Source of the DNA: Sediminibacterium sp.
GTDB lineage: Bacteria; Bacteroidota; Bacteroidia; Chitinophagales; Chitinophagaceae
Assembly: GCF_019264485.1 (NCBI RefSeq)
Contig: NZ_JAHVAA010000007.1
Span: forward strand, 151,732-215,731
DNA length: 64,000 bases
Direction of reading: 5' to 3'
Below the pieces are notes generated by a model, which saw nothing but the letters and a program-made list of their open reading frames with translations, had not been told where the DNA came from and did no database searches. The translations under genes and the position numbers were made by a program. Each line of letters opens with the position of its first letter. The stretch's first letter is position 1. Positions 32,097 through 39,997 of this stretch are shown piece by piece.

Positions 32097-32750
32097 TCAC
32101 TTGTCCTGGCTCAGCTCTTTCAACACATTGTTCAGTCTGGCTTTCAGGGTTTCGTAATCGGTAAATCCGCGTGCGAGTAAATGAAATTTCGATTCATTAA
32201 CCTGTAAGAGTACACAGGGATAACCGCTCACCTGCAATTGTTTCACCAGAGAAAACTCATAATAGGCCTGTTCTTTGTATTCTTCACTTTTCAGTTTATT
32301 ATAAAAAGTTTCGGGGTGGATGCTGTATTTCTCCAACAGGTGCCGATAGGCTTCATCATCTGTAAGGTCGCGTCCCTCAAAATGTAAAGCGTATTGAAGA
32401 TCGGAAGCGAATGCTACCTGTTTATCGGGATAAAATTCTTTAAAAATACACAGGGCAATGGCAGGTTTTTCTGAATGCGGAAACCAGTCGCTCAGATCAG
32501 GGTTATTGATATGCCATAAATAGTCGGGGCCAAATCTAATACCTGTATATTCTTCCACTGTTTTATACGCTTTCTGGATATAACCGGCGGTAGCAGCAAT
32601 GGATACAGGTTCTTCGGGCAAAATCATTCCACCGGATAATACTTCAACAGGCAATTGAGGAAAAGCCTCCTGAACCTGTTTCATCACCGGACTAAACCCA
32701 TAGCACCAGCCGCAATAGGCATCGTAACAATAGAAAAGTGTTGGAGTCAT
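32097..32750 (-). CDS. DsbA-family (FrnE/2-hydroxychromene isomerase-like) protein
   Basis: The 217-residue product begins TPTLFYCYDAYCGWCYGFSP, giving a CxxC pair (C13, C16) in a thioredoxin fold, then VEVLSGGMILPEEP. The cis-Pro region is LQVSGYPCVLLQV, as expected for DsbA-like proteins. There is no signal peptide, so it is a cytoplasmic member, similar to FrnE-type oxidoreductases. It is divergent from kdnA. The shared upstream region contains a hairpin pair. Confidence 0.88.
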   Translation of the reverse strand: MTPTLFYCYDAYCGWCYGFSPVMKQVQEAFPQLPVEVLSGGMILPEEPVSIAATAGYIQKAYKTVEEYTGIRFGPDYLWHINNPDLSDWFPHSEKPAIALCIFKEFYPDKQVAFASDLQYALHFEGRDLTDDEAYRHLLEKYSIHPETFYNKLKSEEYKEQAYYEFSLVKQLQVSGYPCVLLQVNESKFHLLARGFTDYETLKARLNNVLKELSQDK

Positions 32751-32773
32751 GTGGCAAAGGTAAGCAGGAGATT

Positions 32774-32868
32774 TTAGGATGTCTGATGGCAGATCTCAGA
32801 TTTGGGAAAAATAAGGGGTTGGGGTGAAAATAAATCTGCGATCTGCCATCTAACATCTGACATTCCGA
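32774..32868. repeat. Inverted repeat in a divergent promoter region
   Basis: GATGGCAGATCTCAGATTT (32785-32803) pairs with AAATCTGCGATCTGCCATC (32832-32850) with one mismatch. Flanking GGATGTCTGAT at 32777-32787 and ACATCTGACATTCC on the other side extend it imperfectly. The GGATGTCTGAT word is shared with the convergent hairpin at 6169-6249. Here it lies between two divergent start codons, so it is not a terminator for either gene. Confidence 0.7.
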
Positions 32869-32877
32869 TTTCCTTTC

Positions 32878-32885
32878 TATTTTTG
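32878..32885 (+). promoter_or_regulatory. Candidate kdnA promoter -7 box
   Basis: TATTTTTG matches TAnnTTTG exactly and ends 17 bases before the ATG of kdnA. No TTG is seen at the usual upstream distance. It lies just beyond the inverted repeat at 32774-32868. Confidence 0.5.
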
Positions 32886-32902
32886 CAGTCTAAATCAATA
32901 TT

Positions 32903-34120
32903 ATGCCTGGGTTTGAATTATTTGGTGCCGAAGAAAGAAAAGAAGTGAATGATGTGCTGGAAACAGGCATCCTGATGCGTTATGGTTTTGACGGGGCCCG
33001 AAAAGGAATATGGAAGGCGCAGGAACTGGAGAAAGCTATTACAGAAGTATTTGGTTGTAAGTATGCTCAGCTTACTTCAAGTGGTACCGCCGCTTTAACT
33101 ACGGCAATGGCAGCTCTGCATATTGGTGCGGGAGATGAAGTCATCATGCCTTCTTTCACTTTTGTGGCCAGTTTCGAAGCGGTACTGAGTGTGGGTGCCA
33201 TACCGGTGCTGGTTGATATTGATGAAACATTAACCCTTGATCCGGCGGCGGTGAGAGCAGCCATCACACCAAAGACCAAATGTGTGATGCCTGTACATAT
33301 GTGTGGTAGTATGGCCGATCTGGATGCACTCAAACAAATTTGTAAAGAGCATAACCTCATATTACTCGAAGATGCCTGTCAGAGTATTGGCGGAACTTAT
33401 AAGGGCAAGGCATTGGGAACCATTGGTGATGCAGGAACATTTTCTTTCGATTTTGTAAAAACCATTACCTGTGGTGAAGGTGGTGTGGTAATGACGAATA
33501 ATGAAGATGTGTACATCAAATCAGATGCTTATACCGATCATGGTCATGATCATAAAGGCGTTGACCGTGGTGCAGACCTGCACCCTTATCTGGGATACAA
33601 TTTCCGGATCAGTGAGTTACATGCGGCTGTTGGTCTGGCCCAGATCCGTAAGCTTGATACATTTCTTTCTGTACAGAGAAAAAATAATAAAGCACTGCGT
33701 GTTTACCTCGAAGCCATACCAGAAATAAGTTTCAGAAAAGTGCCGGATGAAGCAGGCGACAGCTGTAGCTTTTTAAGCTGGTTCCTGCCAACAGAAGCCC
33801 TTACAAAAGCAGTAGTAGGCGAATTGAAAGAGCAGGGAATACTGGCAGGTAATTTTTACTGGTATGCCAATAACTGGCATTATATCAGCAAATGGGATCA
33901 CCTGAAAACTGCAGCCAGCCTCAATAAACTAAGCGCACAGCAGGAGCAGGTTTTACTGCAACTCCAGACAACTCAATTTCCAGCCAGTGATGCCATTATG
34001 GGCAGGTGTATTTCTACTGCCATCAGTTTATTGTGGACAGACGAACAGATTAAAGAGAAAGGAGAGAAGATGGCAGCAGCGATTCGTAAAGTATTATCAA
34101 GCCATAGCATTTATGCCTGA
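32903..34120 (+). CDS. kdnA: 8-amino-3,8-dideoxy-manno-octulosonate transaminase (KdnA-like)
   Basis: KdnA aminates the 8-oxo form of Kdo to give Kdo8N, an amino-sugar that replaces Kdo in the LPS inner core. The 405-residue product is a DegT/DnrJ/EryC1/StrS aminotransferase. EDACQSIGGTYKGKALGT supplies D157 and Q160 for PLP, and K186 in SFDFVKTITCGEGG forms the Schiff base. The opening MPGFELFGAEERKEV and blocks DHGHDHKGVDRGA and FYWYANNWHYISKWDH match what I recall of Shewanella KdnA. KdnB, the alcohol dehydrogenase that makes its substrate, is not next to it. The following small membrane gene overlaps its end by 8 bases. Confidence 0.85.
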   Translation: MPGFELFGAEERKEVNDVLETGILMRYGFDGARKGIWKAQELEKAITEVFGCKYAQLTSSGTAALTTAMAALHIGAGDEVIMPSFTFVASFEAVLSVGAIPVLVDIDETLTLDPAAVRAAITPKTKCVMPVHMCGSMADLDALKQICKEHNLILLEDACQSIGGTYKGKALGTIGDAGTFSFDFVKTITCGEGGVVMTNNEDVYIKSDAYTDHGHDHKGVDRGADLHPYLGYNFRISELHAAVGLAQIRKLDTFLSVQRKNNKALRVYLEAIPEISFRKVPDEAGDSCSFLSWFLPTEALTKAVVGELKEQGILAGNFYWYANNWHYISKWDHLKTAASLNKLSAQQEQVLLQLQTTQFPASDAIMGRCISTAISLLWTDEQIKEKGEKMAAAIRKVLSSHSIYA

Positions 34121-34622
34121 GCCTAAATCATACACTGCTTATTATAAACCAGTACCACTTGGTTTCTGGTTCTACTTTTGGTTGGTGTTGCTGATAATCT
34201 TAATTGTTTATAACGTAATGAGATTATTATGGCCCTCCTCTGATATTAATAACTGGAGAAACTGGCTGACTCCGGTTGCTCATCTTTTTATTTTTTACAG
34301 TACCGGTGAACGGATTTATAAGCAGTATAAAAACAGTAAGCTTAAAAATTGTTTTGTTACCGTAGATGAATCAGGCATCAAATGGAACCTGAATCAGGGG
34401 AATTACAATGTAAAAGAGCGTGAAATGATTGTATGGGACGACATAAAAAAAATAGTGATTGAAAAGGATAAATTTACGGTGAAGTACATGTCTACCTATT
34501 TTTCTGACAGTATCCCTTTAGTTAAAATGAAGGAAGAAGACCGGAAATTATTGCTGGAAGCTTTAGTAGATCAAATTCAACATAGATCTATTTCTTCTGA
34601 GAATCGTATGGCAGCGGCTTGA
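34113..34622 (+). CDS. Small membrane protein, PH-like domain possible
   Basis: The 169-residue product has two hydrophobic segments near its N-terminus (GFWFYFWLVLLIILIVYNVM and WLTPVAHLFIFYSTG). A C-terminal soluble part reads FVTVDESGIKWNLN, EMIVWDDIKKIVIEKDKFTVKYMS and FSDSIPLVKMKEEDRKLLLEAL, which resembles bacterial PH-like (bPH) folds in rhythm. The ATG is chosen inside the end of kdnA, giving an 8-base overlap and suggesting coupling. No family name is certain. Its end overlaps a small convergent gene by 35 bases. Confidence 0.7.
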   Translation: MPEPKSYTAYYKPVPLGFWFYFWLVLLIILIVYNVMRLLWPSSDINNWRNWLTPVAHLFIFYSTGERIYKQYKNSKLKNCFVTVDESGIKWNLNQGNYNVKEREMIVWDDIKKIVIEKDKFTVKYMSTYFSDSIPLVKMKEEDRKLLLEALVDQIQHRSISSENRMAAA

Positions 34623-34917
34623 AAGAAACAGGCTTAAAACTACGCTGTTTCCCTTCTAACATATTTACATGATCAAGACTGCCCAAACGGAACCGAAAGG
34701 GGACTTTGGTGATTTTCTCCAGTTGTAATTCCTTTTTGCAAAAAAAAGACAGGTTCTTGCTATAGTAATCATCTGGCAGCAAGCGAAAACCCGCAGCACG
34801 TATACTGTCTGTTATCGGAGGTTTTGGCAATAAAGCATTGTTCAATAATTGTGCTTTTACAGTTATTGAGGTAATTAGGAATAAATTCACAAACAAACAA
34901 ATCCGTTTCACAAACAT
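34588..34917 (-). CDS. Small secreted protein of unknown function
   Basis: The 109-residue product has a signal peptide (MFVKRICLFVNLFLITSITVKAQ). The mature part is a short Lys/Pro-rich protein (LLPKPPITDSIRAAGFRLLPDDYYSKNLSFFCKKELQLEKITKVPFRFRLGSLDHVNMLEGKQ). The clean signal peptide followed by an ordinary soluble sequence supports a real gene. It overlaps the end of the convergent membrane gene by 35 bases. No homology is recognised. Confidence 0.65.
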   Translation of the reverse strand: MFVKRICLFVNLFLITSITVKAQLLNNALLPKPPITDSIRAAGFRLLPDDYYSKNLSFFCKKELQLEKITKVPFRFRLGSLDHVNMLEGKQRSFKPVSFKPLPYDSQKK

Positions 34918-34932
34918 CTTGCATTGATTGTA

Positions 34933-34944
34933 TGTAAATTTACA
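34933..34944. promoter_or_regulatory. 12-bp palindrome TGTAAATTTACA in a divergent intergenic region
   Basis: TGTAAATTTACA is perfect and is flanked by an outer GATTGTA (34926-34932) / TACAATC (34951-34957) pair. It lies between the secreted protein gene and rpoN, 77 bases before the rpoN ATG. It could be an operator or part of the promoter of the minus-strand gene. Confidence 0.3.
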
Positions 34945-35020
34945 GCGTTTTACAATCGATAGATGTTAAAGCTGAATTACCTGTAAACAGAGTCGTTCAT
35001 TATTGTATTTAGTTTGTATT

Positions 35021-36511
35021 ATGTCGTTAAGTCAGTCACTGCAACAAAAATTATTACAAAAACTGTCGCCACAGCAGATTCAGTTAATGAAACTGTTGCA
35101 GGTGCCTACTGCCAATCTCGAAGAGCGTATCAAGGAAGAGCTGGAAGAAAATCCGGCATTGGAACTGGATGAAGAAGGGCATGCTGATGAATTTGGAGAT
35201 GACTTAAAAGATGAATTCGACAGTAATGCAGATGATGATATGGAACGTGACGGCAGTGAAGAAGATTACGATAATGTAGACATCAGTGAATATGTGACCG
35301 ATGACGATGGTGAGATTGCCGATTATAAAATGAAAGATGACAATTACCCGGAAATGGATGACCAGAAAGTGATCCCGATTCGTGTAGAAACAAGTTTTCA
35401 TGAACTGGTATTGAACCAGCTGGGTATGCTGGAACTGGATGAACGTAATTTTAAAATTGCGGAACAGGTAGTAGGCAGTCTTGATGATGATGGTTACCTG
35501 CGTCGTGAACTCAGTTCCATCGCAGATGACCTCGCTTTCAGGCAGGGCTTAACAGTGGAGGAAAAAGAAATAGAAGCCATCATCCAGCAGATACAGCAGT
35601 TTGATCCGCCGGGTGTTTGTGCACGTGACCTCAAAGAATGCCTTTTATTACAACTCAAAAGAAAATTAACGGAGGGCATATCTGTAGAGCTGGCGATTCA
35701 GGTACTATCGAAGTATTTTGATGAGTTTACCAAAAAGCATTACGAAAAAATACAACGCGGACTGAACCTCAACGATGATCAGATCAGGGATGTGATCAAT
35801 CAGATTATTAAGCTGAATCCCAAACCAGGCGGCAATATTGGTGAGATTAATAAGGCGGAGAGTTATATTATTCCCGATTTTTTCATCCTTAACAATAATG
35901 GAAAACTTGAGCTTACCCTCAATGCCAAAAACGCCCCCGATCTGCGTATCAGCGAAGGGTATAGGGATATGCTGAAAGAGTACGAAAAAGGAAGTAAAAA
36001 AGACAAGCGACAAAAAGAAGCAGTACTCTTTATTAAACAAAAGATTGATTCTGCCAAATGGTTTATTGATATGATCAAACAACGGCAGGATACATTGATT
36101 GGAACGATGAGTGCCATCATGCAACATCAGCAGGAATTTTTTCTTACCGGTGATGAAACCACGATGCGCCCGATGATCCTGAAAGATATTGCAGAGTTAA
36201 CAGGGTTGGATATATCAACAGTGAGCCGTGTAGCCAATAGTAAGTTTGTACAAACTGAATTTGGTACGTACCGGTTAAAATTTTTCTTTAGTGAATCGCT
36301 GAGTACAGATAGTGGAGAAGAAGTAAGTACAAGAGAAGTAAAGAAAATATTAAGCGATATCATTGAAGCAGAAGATAAGCATAAGCCATTGAGTGATGAA
36401 GTGCTTACAGACATGCTTCAGGAAAAAGGATATAATATCGCCAGAAGAACTGTGGCCAAATACCGGGAGCAACTGAATATACCTGTAGCGAGGTTGAGAA
36501 AAGAGTTGTAG
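35021..36511 (+). CDS. rpoN: RNA polymerase sigma-54 factor (RpoN)
   Basis: The 496-residue product opens with the Gln-rich activator-interaction region (QSLQQKLLQKLSPQQIQLMKLLQ). A strongly acidic region II follows (about residues 50-120, many Asp and Glu). The core-binding domain has QIQQFDPPGVCARDLKECLLLQLK. The HTH region reads LKDIAELTGLDISTVSRVANSKFV, and the RpoN box ARRTVAKYRE lies near residue 475. Sigma-54 needs NtrC-type enhancer proteins, none of which are in this window. The ATG at MSLSQSLQQ was chosen; six in-frame upstream residues are weak. A TTTAGTTTG upstream is near but not exactly a -7 box. Confidence 0.96.
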   Translation: MSLSQSLQQKLLQKLSPQQIQLMKLLQVPTANLEERIKEELEENPALELDEEGHADEFGDDLKDEFDSNADDDMERDGSEEDYDNVDISEYVTDDDGEIADYKMKDDNYPEMDDQKVIPIRVETSFHELVLNQLGMLELDERNFKIAEQVVGSLDDDGYLRRELSSIADDLAFRQGLTVEEKEIEAIIQQIQQFDPPGVCARDLKECLLLQLKRKLTEGISVELAIQVLSKYFDEFTKKHYEKIQRGLNLNDDQIRDVINQIIKLNPKPGGNIGEINKAESYIIPDFFILNNNGKLELTLNAKNAPDLRISEGYRDMLKEYEKGSKKDKRQKEAVLFIKQKIDSAKWFIDMIKQRQDTLIGTMSAIMQHQQEFFLTGDETTMRPMILKDIAELTGLDISTVSRVANSKFVQTEFGTYRLKFFFSESLSTDSGEEVSTREVKKILSDIIEAEDKHKPLSDEVLTDMLQEKGYNIARRTVAKYREQLNIPVARLRKEL

Positions 36512-36540
36512 TAATATCCCTACTTTTTTATTTTATCTTC

Positions 36541-36558
36541 AGAAATACCTGATTTTTC
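36541..36558. promoter_or_regulatory. AGAAATACCTGATTTTTC element, inverted copy of 17614-17631
   Basis: These 18 bases are the exact reverse complement of 17614-17631. A related CCTGATTTCAGG stretch, nearly palindromic, follows at 36558-36569. The element lies about 25 bases upstream of the promoter of the T9SS substrate gene, a position suited to a regulator. Confidence 0.5.
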
Positions 36559-36582
36559 CTGATTTCAGGTGAATAATCTTAT

Positions 36583-36610
36583 TTGTTTTTAGCGCTTTTC
36601 TCTACCTTTA
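36583..36610 (+). promoter_or_regulatory. Promoter TTG-N17-TACCTTTA
   Basis: TTG at 36583-36585 and TACCTTTA at 36603-36610 are 17 bases apart, a match to the Bacteroidota promoter except for the last base (A for G). It would drive the T9SS substrate/PorP/PorE-like gene set. Confidence 0.55.
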
Positions 36611-36651
36611 TTTTAATCTGCAAGGGCAGCTAAAATTCAATATCCATCCAC

Positions 36652-38979
36652 GTGAAAAAGCGAAATGTATTATTTGCTTTATTCATGGTCTTTTTTTTGG
36701 CCATGTCTCAACCCTGTCTGCATGCATCTTATACTGCAGATACCACCCGATTTATTATTCAGTCCGATACCAGTATTTGTAAAGGCGTATCTGTTCAATT
36801 ACAATTGCGTGATCCATTACCCAAAGACACTTTGTTGCCGGGCGTATGGAAACAACTGATTACAGGTAACCAGATTAATCCGGCACTGTTTAATATCAGG
36901 CCTTTTGGATACGATAAAGTGAATCAATATCTCTATTCCATCATCAACAGAACAGTAACCCGTTACGACCTGAAAAAAAATGAAGTAACGATTATACCGG
37001 CAACCAACTGGCCAGGCGATTATTCTGAGTTTGTGTATGATTTTACAAACAATCGTTTAATATGCTGGAGAAGCGGGAGAGATAATATTTATGCATTACC
37101 TGCCAACGGGGGCACCTGGACACAGATTGGTGCAGGTGTAACTGACAACGAATGTTATGGTGCTTCTGCATACTGGAATCCACTCCTGCAGCAAACAGGT
37201 ATTTACGGGGGGTATGGTTCTGCACAAGTGAAGAGCTGGATATTTGAACATAGCGGAACAGCCTGGCAGATGAAAAAAAACAATCCAGCCATCGATATGG
37301 TTCCGCCCAAGGGTGGCAATATTGTAGCGGGTAATAAAGATGGTTCGAAACTTTATCTTTTTTCTGGTCAGGGTAATTATAGTGGTAGTGAATTAACAGG
37401 TGCATGTGCCTTGGGAAGTCCGTGGGCAACTGCTACCGGTATTTTTTGCTGGCTCAAAGATTTGTGGGAACTGGATCTGAATACATATCAGTTCAGGAAT
37501 ATATTACCGGTGAATGATCCATCTATTCAATATGAAGGTGCACTGGCTTATGATTACGATAAATCAAGGTTTTTTCTTTTTGGTGGTTTTCAGCCAACAG
37601 GCGATTATATCAGTAACCTTTTTTTGAACAATACCAATAAAACATTTCGTTTCAATCCCTCCAAAGATGCAGGTTTTACAGAGTTTCAGGCAGAAGGAAC
37701 ATTAAGCCCACCGGCAATGGCCAGAACATCATTACCTAATTATGCCTACTATGATGAAATAGGGAAGCGTGTTATCTGGGCAAGGTTTGATGGTATCTGG
37801 GCCTATTATCCAGATTCGTCAACGGCACCAAAACCCGATACGGTATATAGATGGTCGACCGGTGCAACCACAAAAAATATCACCGTTGAACCAACACAAA
37901 CCACCCGATACACAGTTACAAGAACCATTGGAACTGATATTTCAAAAGACAGTATACTGATTACCATTAATTCGCTGAATACTGCATTGACCGATAGCGT
38001 AAAACTCTGTGCTGATAGTACCCAACTTGATGCAGGTGCAGGGTTTAGTTCTTATTTATGGAACGATGGCACACAAACACAAACCATTTGGGCAAAGCAA
38101 AACGGCCGATATATCGTTACCGTTTCTGACGGAACCTGTTCGGTAAAAGATACAACAGAAGTATTGCTCGGTCGTGTGGTGGATGATTTCACTATAGGAC
38201 TTGCGAAAGATTCTGTTTGTAGTGGAGAATCAGATTCTTTATTTATTCAGTCGCCTCAAACCGGCGTTACCTATAAATGGTATGTTCCAGGTAACCCCAA
38301 TGCTGTTGCTACGGCTGAATACCTGAAACTGGCCAGTGTTGTATCTGATACAACATTTATGGTGAGTGCCAATGCCAGCCCGGCTTTATGTGCTGCAAAA
38401 GCTGCGAATATAACCGTCATCGTCAGGAAAAAAATTGCAGCACCAGATGTTCAGGCAGATAATATAACCGGCAATTCGGTGAGGTTTCGATGGAATGCCG
38501 TGGCCAATGCTGTAGGGTATAAACAGAGTACCGATAGCGGACTTGTATATAATGATCCATCATCTGGTTTTCAGGGACTCACACATAGCGTTAACGGATT
38601 AAATCCCAATCAAACCATTAAAGTATGGATAAAAGCCATTGGAAGAAATGCCTGTGAAGCGAGTGATAGTGTGAAAACCGTTGCTACTACGCTCAACCCT
38701 TTTGGTGATGGGATTTATGTGCCGAATGTGTTTACGCCCAATGGCGATGGGGTAAATGATATTTTCCTTGTGTATGGAAATACAATAGCAACCATGCGAT
38801 TGGTCATTTATAATCAATGGGGTCAGGAGTTGTTTATAGCAACCGATCAGCAGAAAGGATGGGATGGTATATATAAAGGAAATCAATCACCCGCAGGTAG
38901 GTATTCTTATGCATTGGAGGTAAAGACACAGAGTGGCAGTAAACTAACAAAAGCAGGTTCATTCAACCTGATCAGATAA
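36652..38979 (+). CDS. T9SS type B (gliding motility-associated C-terminal domain) surface protein
   Basis: The 775-residue product starts at GTG with a signal peptide (KKRNVLFALFMVFFLAMSQ). The N-terminal half contains kelch-like repeats (SEFVYDFTNNRLICW, GGFQPTGDYISN, KLYLFSGQGNYSG). Ig-like blocks follow, then an Fn3-like segment near 605-680 (VRFRWNAVANAVGYKQSTDSG). The last 85 residues are a type B sorting domain (YVPNVFTPNGDGVNDIFLVYG, YNQWGQELF, GRYSYALEV). It is exported by T9SS to the surface. The PorP/SprF gene begins 28 bases downstream, which suggests that protein helps export it. The adjacent PorE-like gene may complete a unit. Confidence 0.88.
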   Translation: MKKRNVLFALFMVFFLAMSQPCLHASYTADTTRFIIQSDTSICKGVSVQLQLRDPLPKDTLLPGVWKQLITGNQINPALFNIRPFGYDKVNQYLYSIINRTVTRYDLKKNEVTIIPATNWPGDYSEFVYDFTNNRLICWRSGRDNIYALPANGGTWTQIGAGVTDNECYGASAYWNPLLQQTGIYGGYGSAQVKSWIFEHSGTAWQMKKNNPAIDMVPPKGGNIVAGNKDGSKLYLFSGQGNYSGSELTGACALGSPWATATGIFCWLKDLWELDLNTYQFRNILPVNDPSIQYEGALAYDYDKSRFFLFGGFQPTGDYISNLFLNNTNKTFRFNPSKDAGFTEFQAEGTLSPPAMARTSLPNYAYYDEIGKRVIWARFDGIWAYYPDSSTAPKPDTVYRWSTGATTKNITVEPTQTTRYTVTRTIGTDISKDSILITINSLNTALTDSVKLCADSTQLDAGAGFSSYLWNDGTQTQTIWAKQNGRYIVTVSDGTCSVKDTTEVLLGRVVDDFTIGLAKDSVCSGESDSLFIQSPQTGVTYKWYVPGNPNAVATAEYLKLASVVSDTTFMVSANASPALCAAKAANITVIVRKKIAAPDVQADNITGNSVRFRWNAVANAVGYKQSTDSGLVYNDPSSGFQGLTHSVNGLNPNQTIKVWIKAIGRNACEASDSVKTVATTLNPFGDGIYVPNVFTPNGDGVNDIFLVYGNTIATMRLVIYNQWGQELFIATDQQKGWDGIYKGNQSPAGRYSYALEVKTQSGSKLTKAGSFNLIR

Positions 38980-39007
38980 TTATTGTATCATTAAATACAT
39001 GAAATGA

Positions 39008-39997
39008 ATGCGTAAAATTTTACTAATGACTGTTTTGGTGACGCTGATGCTGGTGAGCAGAACAAGTGCACAGGTGGATGCACATTTCACACAGTATTAT
39101 GCGCATCCGCTATGGCTCAATCCAGCACTCACGGGAGTAAATGATGGCTATTACAGGGTAACTGCTAATTACAGGTATCAATGGCCTTCCATTTATTCGC
39201 CCTTTACTACCAAGGGTATTTCTGGTGATATGGCTGTGTCGGATGCTTTTGCAGTTGGATTAACTGTATTGAGCCAGACTACAGGCGATGGGGGATATTA
39301 TTACAACAATGGTTATTTATCGGTTTCGTACAAAGCAAGATTAACCGAGTATAAAATTATCAGTGGCGGTTTCCAGGTGGGTATGTTGAATAGGGGTATT
39401 GATCCGGGAAAATTTCAATATGGTAACCAATACAACCCGTTGGTTGGTTATGACCCTACCATTCCGTCGAATGAGCAGTTCATGAGAAACAATGCCACGG
39501 CAGTGGACGGAAGTTTAGGGCTGGTATATTTCGATGCCGAACCCGACAAAGCCATGAATGCTTTTTTTGGTGTGAGTATTTATCATCCTACACAACCCCG
39601 TAATCAGTTCCTGGCCAATGGCAATAATAATAAGATCCCAATGCGTTATGCAGTTCATGGCGGTATGAGGATGCGCATGAGCGACCGGGTAGACCTGACG
39701 CCACATGCGGTTTTACTGAAACAGGGAGATGCAAGTGAAATTACGGGTGGTTTATCACTTAATATGCAGTTACAGGAGGGCACTGATTTTCTGTTGGGAA
39801 CCACTTACCGGTTAAATGATGCAGTAGCACCTAATATTGGTATTCACCTGAATGGACTCACCATTGGATTCAGTTACGATATTAATATGTCGAAAATGAA
39901 AACAGCTTCCTCCGGAAATGGAGGATATGAATTATCTATCAGTTTTATTGGTCGAAGAAAAATCACTGACGCTAAGTTTGTATGCCCAAGATTGTAA
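39008..39997 (+). CDS. PorP/SprF family type IX secretion membrane protein
   Basis: The 329-residue product has a signal peptide (RKILLMTVLVTLMLVSRTSAQ). The family opening is DAHFTQYYAHPLWLNPALTGVNDGYYRVTANYRYQWPS, followed by FTTKGISGDMAVSDAFAVGLTVLSQTTGDGG and the C-terminal GFSYDINMSKMK. It is an outer-membrane beta-barrel-like protein with a periplasm-facing role. PorP/SprF proteins help export and anchor specific T9SS type B substrates; here the neighbour is the kelch-type substrate. Its last 16 bases overlap the PorE-like gene, so the two are translationally coupled. Confidence 0.92.
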   Translation: MRKILLMTVLVTLMLVSRTSAQVDAHFTQYYAHPLWLNPALTGVNDGYYRVTANYRYQWPSIYSPFTTKGISGDMAVSDAFAVGLTVLSQTTGDGGYYYNNGYLSVSYKARLTEYKIISGGFQVGMLNRGIDPGKFQYGNQYNPLVGYDPTIPSNEQFMRNNATAVDGSLGLVYFDAEPDKAMNAFFGVSIYHPTQPRNQFLANGNNNKIPMRYAVHGGMRMRMSDRVDLTPHAVLLKQGDASEITGGLSLNMQLQEGTDFLLGTTYRLNDAVAPNIGIHLNGLTIGFSYDINMSKMKTASSGNGGYELSISFIGRRKITDAKFVCPRL

